In this document: positions 62,484 to 64,000 of the stretch, in pieces | Layout: each line of letters begins with the position of its first letter | Position numbering within the stretch: position 1 is the stretch's first letter | Origin: Amphiduros pacificus | Lineage: Eukaryota > Annelida > Polychaeta > Phyllodocida > Hesionidae | Direction of reading: 5' to 3' | Length of the DNA: 64,000 bases | Assembly: GCA_949316495.1 (NCBI GenBank) | Contig: OX439003.1 | Location: forward strand, 51,636,523-51,700,522 | Position numbers and translations under genes: made by a program | The notes under the pieces: generated by a model | What the model was told of the DNA's origin: nothing | The model's database searches: none | The model's input: the letters and a program-made list of their open reading frames with translations, nothing else

Positions 62484-63554
62484 ATGCCGCCACGACGCAA
62501 CAGTGATAAAGAGCAAAATCAATGGCTTATGATCACGCAAGGTAATGTACATACGGTACTGATATACAATTGAGTTTACACCCCGTCTTTTTCTGTGAGT
62601 TGTTGACTCAAGTACTCAGATTTTCTCAAGCTGTCAGTGTCAGGGTTTAGTATGAGAACCCCATCCCTCTTTGCCTTTGCACTGTCATTTGCCAGATAAC
62701 TGAAAATGTAAGCTCTCTGTTGTGAATGTGTTTGATTACATTACAAAATGTAGAAACTCGGATGAGGAATAATATATATTTTTATCATGGACAAGTGCCT
62801 TCGGCTGGGAAAGGATGCTGTCTCTCACTGTTGTAGCTATCTTTCACTCATGCAGCTGTTTCTGCCTTGTAGTACAGCTATCTCTCACTGCTGTATCTAT
62901 CTCTCACCTGTGCAGCTATCTCTCACTGCTGTAACTATCTCTCACTTGTGCAGCTATCTCTCACTGCTGTAACTATCTCACTTGTGCAGCTGTCTCTCAC
63001 TGCTGTAACTATCTCTCACTTGTGCAGCTGTCTCACTGCTGTAACTATCTCACTTGTGCAGCTGTCTCTCACTGCTGTAACTATCTCTCACTTGTGCAGC
63101 TATCTCTCACTGCTGTAACTAATTTAGAACAAGGATTACAAGCAAAAGTTTAATGAATGCATCTGAGGGACATTAGAGGAATTCGGACATTTGAGACAAC
63201 ATCATTACAACTTTTTATCTAATTGTGCTAGAAAATTCATTCATATACCACATAATACCAGCATAATTGTTTTGACAGATGAACAAAGATAATTTCAACT
63301 TCCCCACCTTTATGCAATGATTGGTAAAGTTTTGTTTTGTTTATTTTAAGTTTTGTTTTGTTTGCTTTAAGCTTTGGCTTGTTTTAGGTTGTGATTTATT
63401 TGATAAATTGTTTTGTTTTGTTTTTTTGTTTTTTTTCTTTGCTTTCTATTTGTTTCCTATCATATTTTCCCATATGTGTGAAAAACAATATCTGGTGGGA
63501 CATCATTTTTGCTGGTTTATATTTTTTAACTTGATGTGGTCAGTGCATTATTAA

Positions 63555-63618
<64 letters not shown>

Positions 63619-64000
63619 TTAGTTTGGATTTGAGAAAAGAATACCAGGTTTATCAGGCATATATATGAAAATCAGTTTTTACTACATTTTGAGTCCCTTT
63701 TTAAAGGATTTGACCATTTAAATACATTTTTTCGGTATTGATATCAAATTTATTTACATAATTTCATAATATCTACATATATATTTACACTTGTTATTGA
63801 AGATTCAACATTGATCTCTGAAGGGCCAACGGAAAACAAACCTACCTTCTGTAGATTTCGACATCCAAAAAGCGGTAAGTATTTTTTCATGACCAATAGT
63901 TATTTTGGGAAAATTATTTTGATTAACTGTTAGATTAAATCAAAATGTTTATATTTGGTTGTTACAGATGATGGAGCACAGTTCTTGTTGACTCATGGTG
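62484..64000 (+). CDS. RNASEH2B: Ribonuclease H2 subunit B-like, 5' part (exons 1-3, runs off window)
   Basis: RNase H2 removes ribonucleotides from genomic DNA; subunit B is a scaffold that binds subunit C and PCNA. Exons: 62,484-62,541, 63,803-63,874 and 63,968 to beyond the window end. The joins are phase 1 at both junctions (gtaatg donor, then gtaagt). The N-terminus reads MPPRRNSDKEQNQWLMITQ, then DSTLISEGPTENKPTFCRF, then RHPKSDDGAQFLLTHG. The last part resembles the conserved start of the subunit B triple-barrel region (human LVNPCSGEGAIYLFN). Position and order fit, but only 54 residues are visible, so the assignment is moderate. The gene is head-to-head with RPP38 and carries a minisatellite in intron 1. 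Confidence 0.6.
62815..63125. repeat. Minisatellite, about 33-39-bp unit
   Basis: Roughly eight imperfect copies of GCTGTAACTATCTCTCACTT plus GTGCAGCTATCTCTCACT, with unit length varying by loss of ctct. It lies in intron 1 of the RNASEH2B-like gene. Confidence 0.9.
63547..63619. repeat. (ATT)n microsatellite
   Basis: More than 20 consecutive ATT repeats, in intron 1 of the RNASEH2B-like gene. Confidence 0.97.

Noticed and set aside
62034-62552. 172-codon minus ORF over RPP38 exon 1
   Set aside because: It is a different frame from the RPP38 start. The MADSPARV frame with its phase-2 donor fits the downstream exons, and this ORF does not.
1-64000. Retrovirus-like, LTR or Polinton elements
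   Set aside because: No paired long terminal repeats and no polymerase, integrase or capsid-like frames were seen on either strand.

Overview
This is a window of animal nuclear DNA. It is AT-rich, has spliced genes with GT..AG introns, and is mostly non-coding. The gene set (ENOX, MPI, RPP38 and a NALF/FAM155-type protein), the abundant minisatellites, a tRNA-derived SINE and a tandem-core element resembling the 'pearl'/Helentron-associated elements of bivalves suggest a lophotrochozoan, most likely a mollusc and perhaps a bivalve. The organism is inferred; nothing in the sequence names it.

Layout. Bases 1-27,695 hold no convincing exon. They contain about a dozen separate minisatellite arrays with units of 20 to 86 bp, and are best read as the last part of a very long intron of the NALF gene. 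That gene's two last coding exons follow at 27,696-28,471 (+). Bases 28,472-36,618 are intergenic. From there four genes are packed in alternating orientation: ENOX (-, 36,619-47,338, 13 coding exons), MPI (+, 47,713-53,305, 8 exons), RPP38 (-, 57,353-62,328, 5 exons) and the 5' end of a gene that looks like RNASEH2B (+, from 62,484 and running off the window). ENOX/MPI and RPP38/RNASEH2B are head-to-head pairs. NALF/ENOX and MPI/RPP38 are tail-to-tail. For ENOX, MPI and RPP38 I placed every splice site by eye. In each case the phases close and the joined coding length is a multiple of three (664, 410 and 362 residues), which supports the models strongly.

Repeats and mobile DNA. The MPI-RPP38 gap carries a 1.9-kb element (54,628-56,505) with inverted ends, a two-part higher-order tandem core of 293 bp, a tetranucleotide run and a 3' hairpin. 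Its core is studded with nuclear-receptor-type half-sites. An ENOX intron holds a 615-bp MITE flanked by TTAA and a 43-bp minisatellite of about 1.4 kb. MPI intron 1 holds a tRNA-like SINE head. RPP38 carries a 33-bp minisatellite inside its coding exon.

The genes are not one pathway. MPI feeds mannose into glycosylation, ENOX is a surface oxidase/thiol exchanger, NALF is a sodium-leak channel partner, and RPP38 and RNASEH2B are subunits of two RNA-cutting enzymes. No new defence or biosynthetic system is visible. The unusual content is the repeat structure and the divergent ribonuclease-subunit pair.
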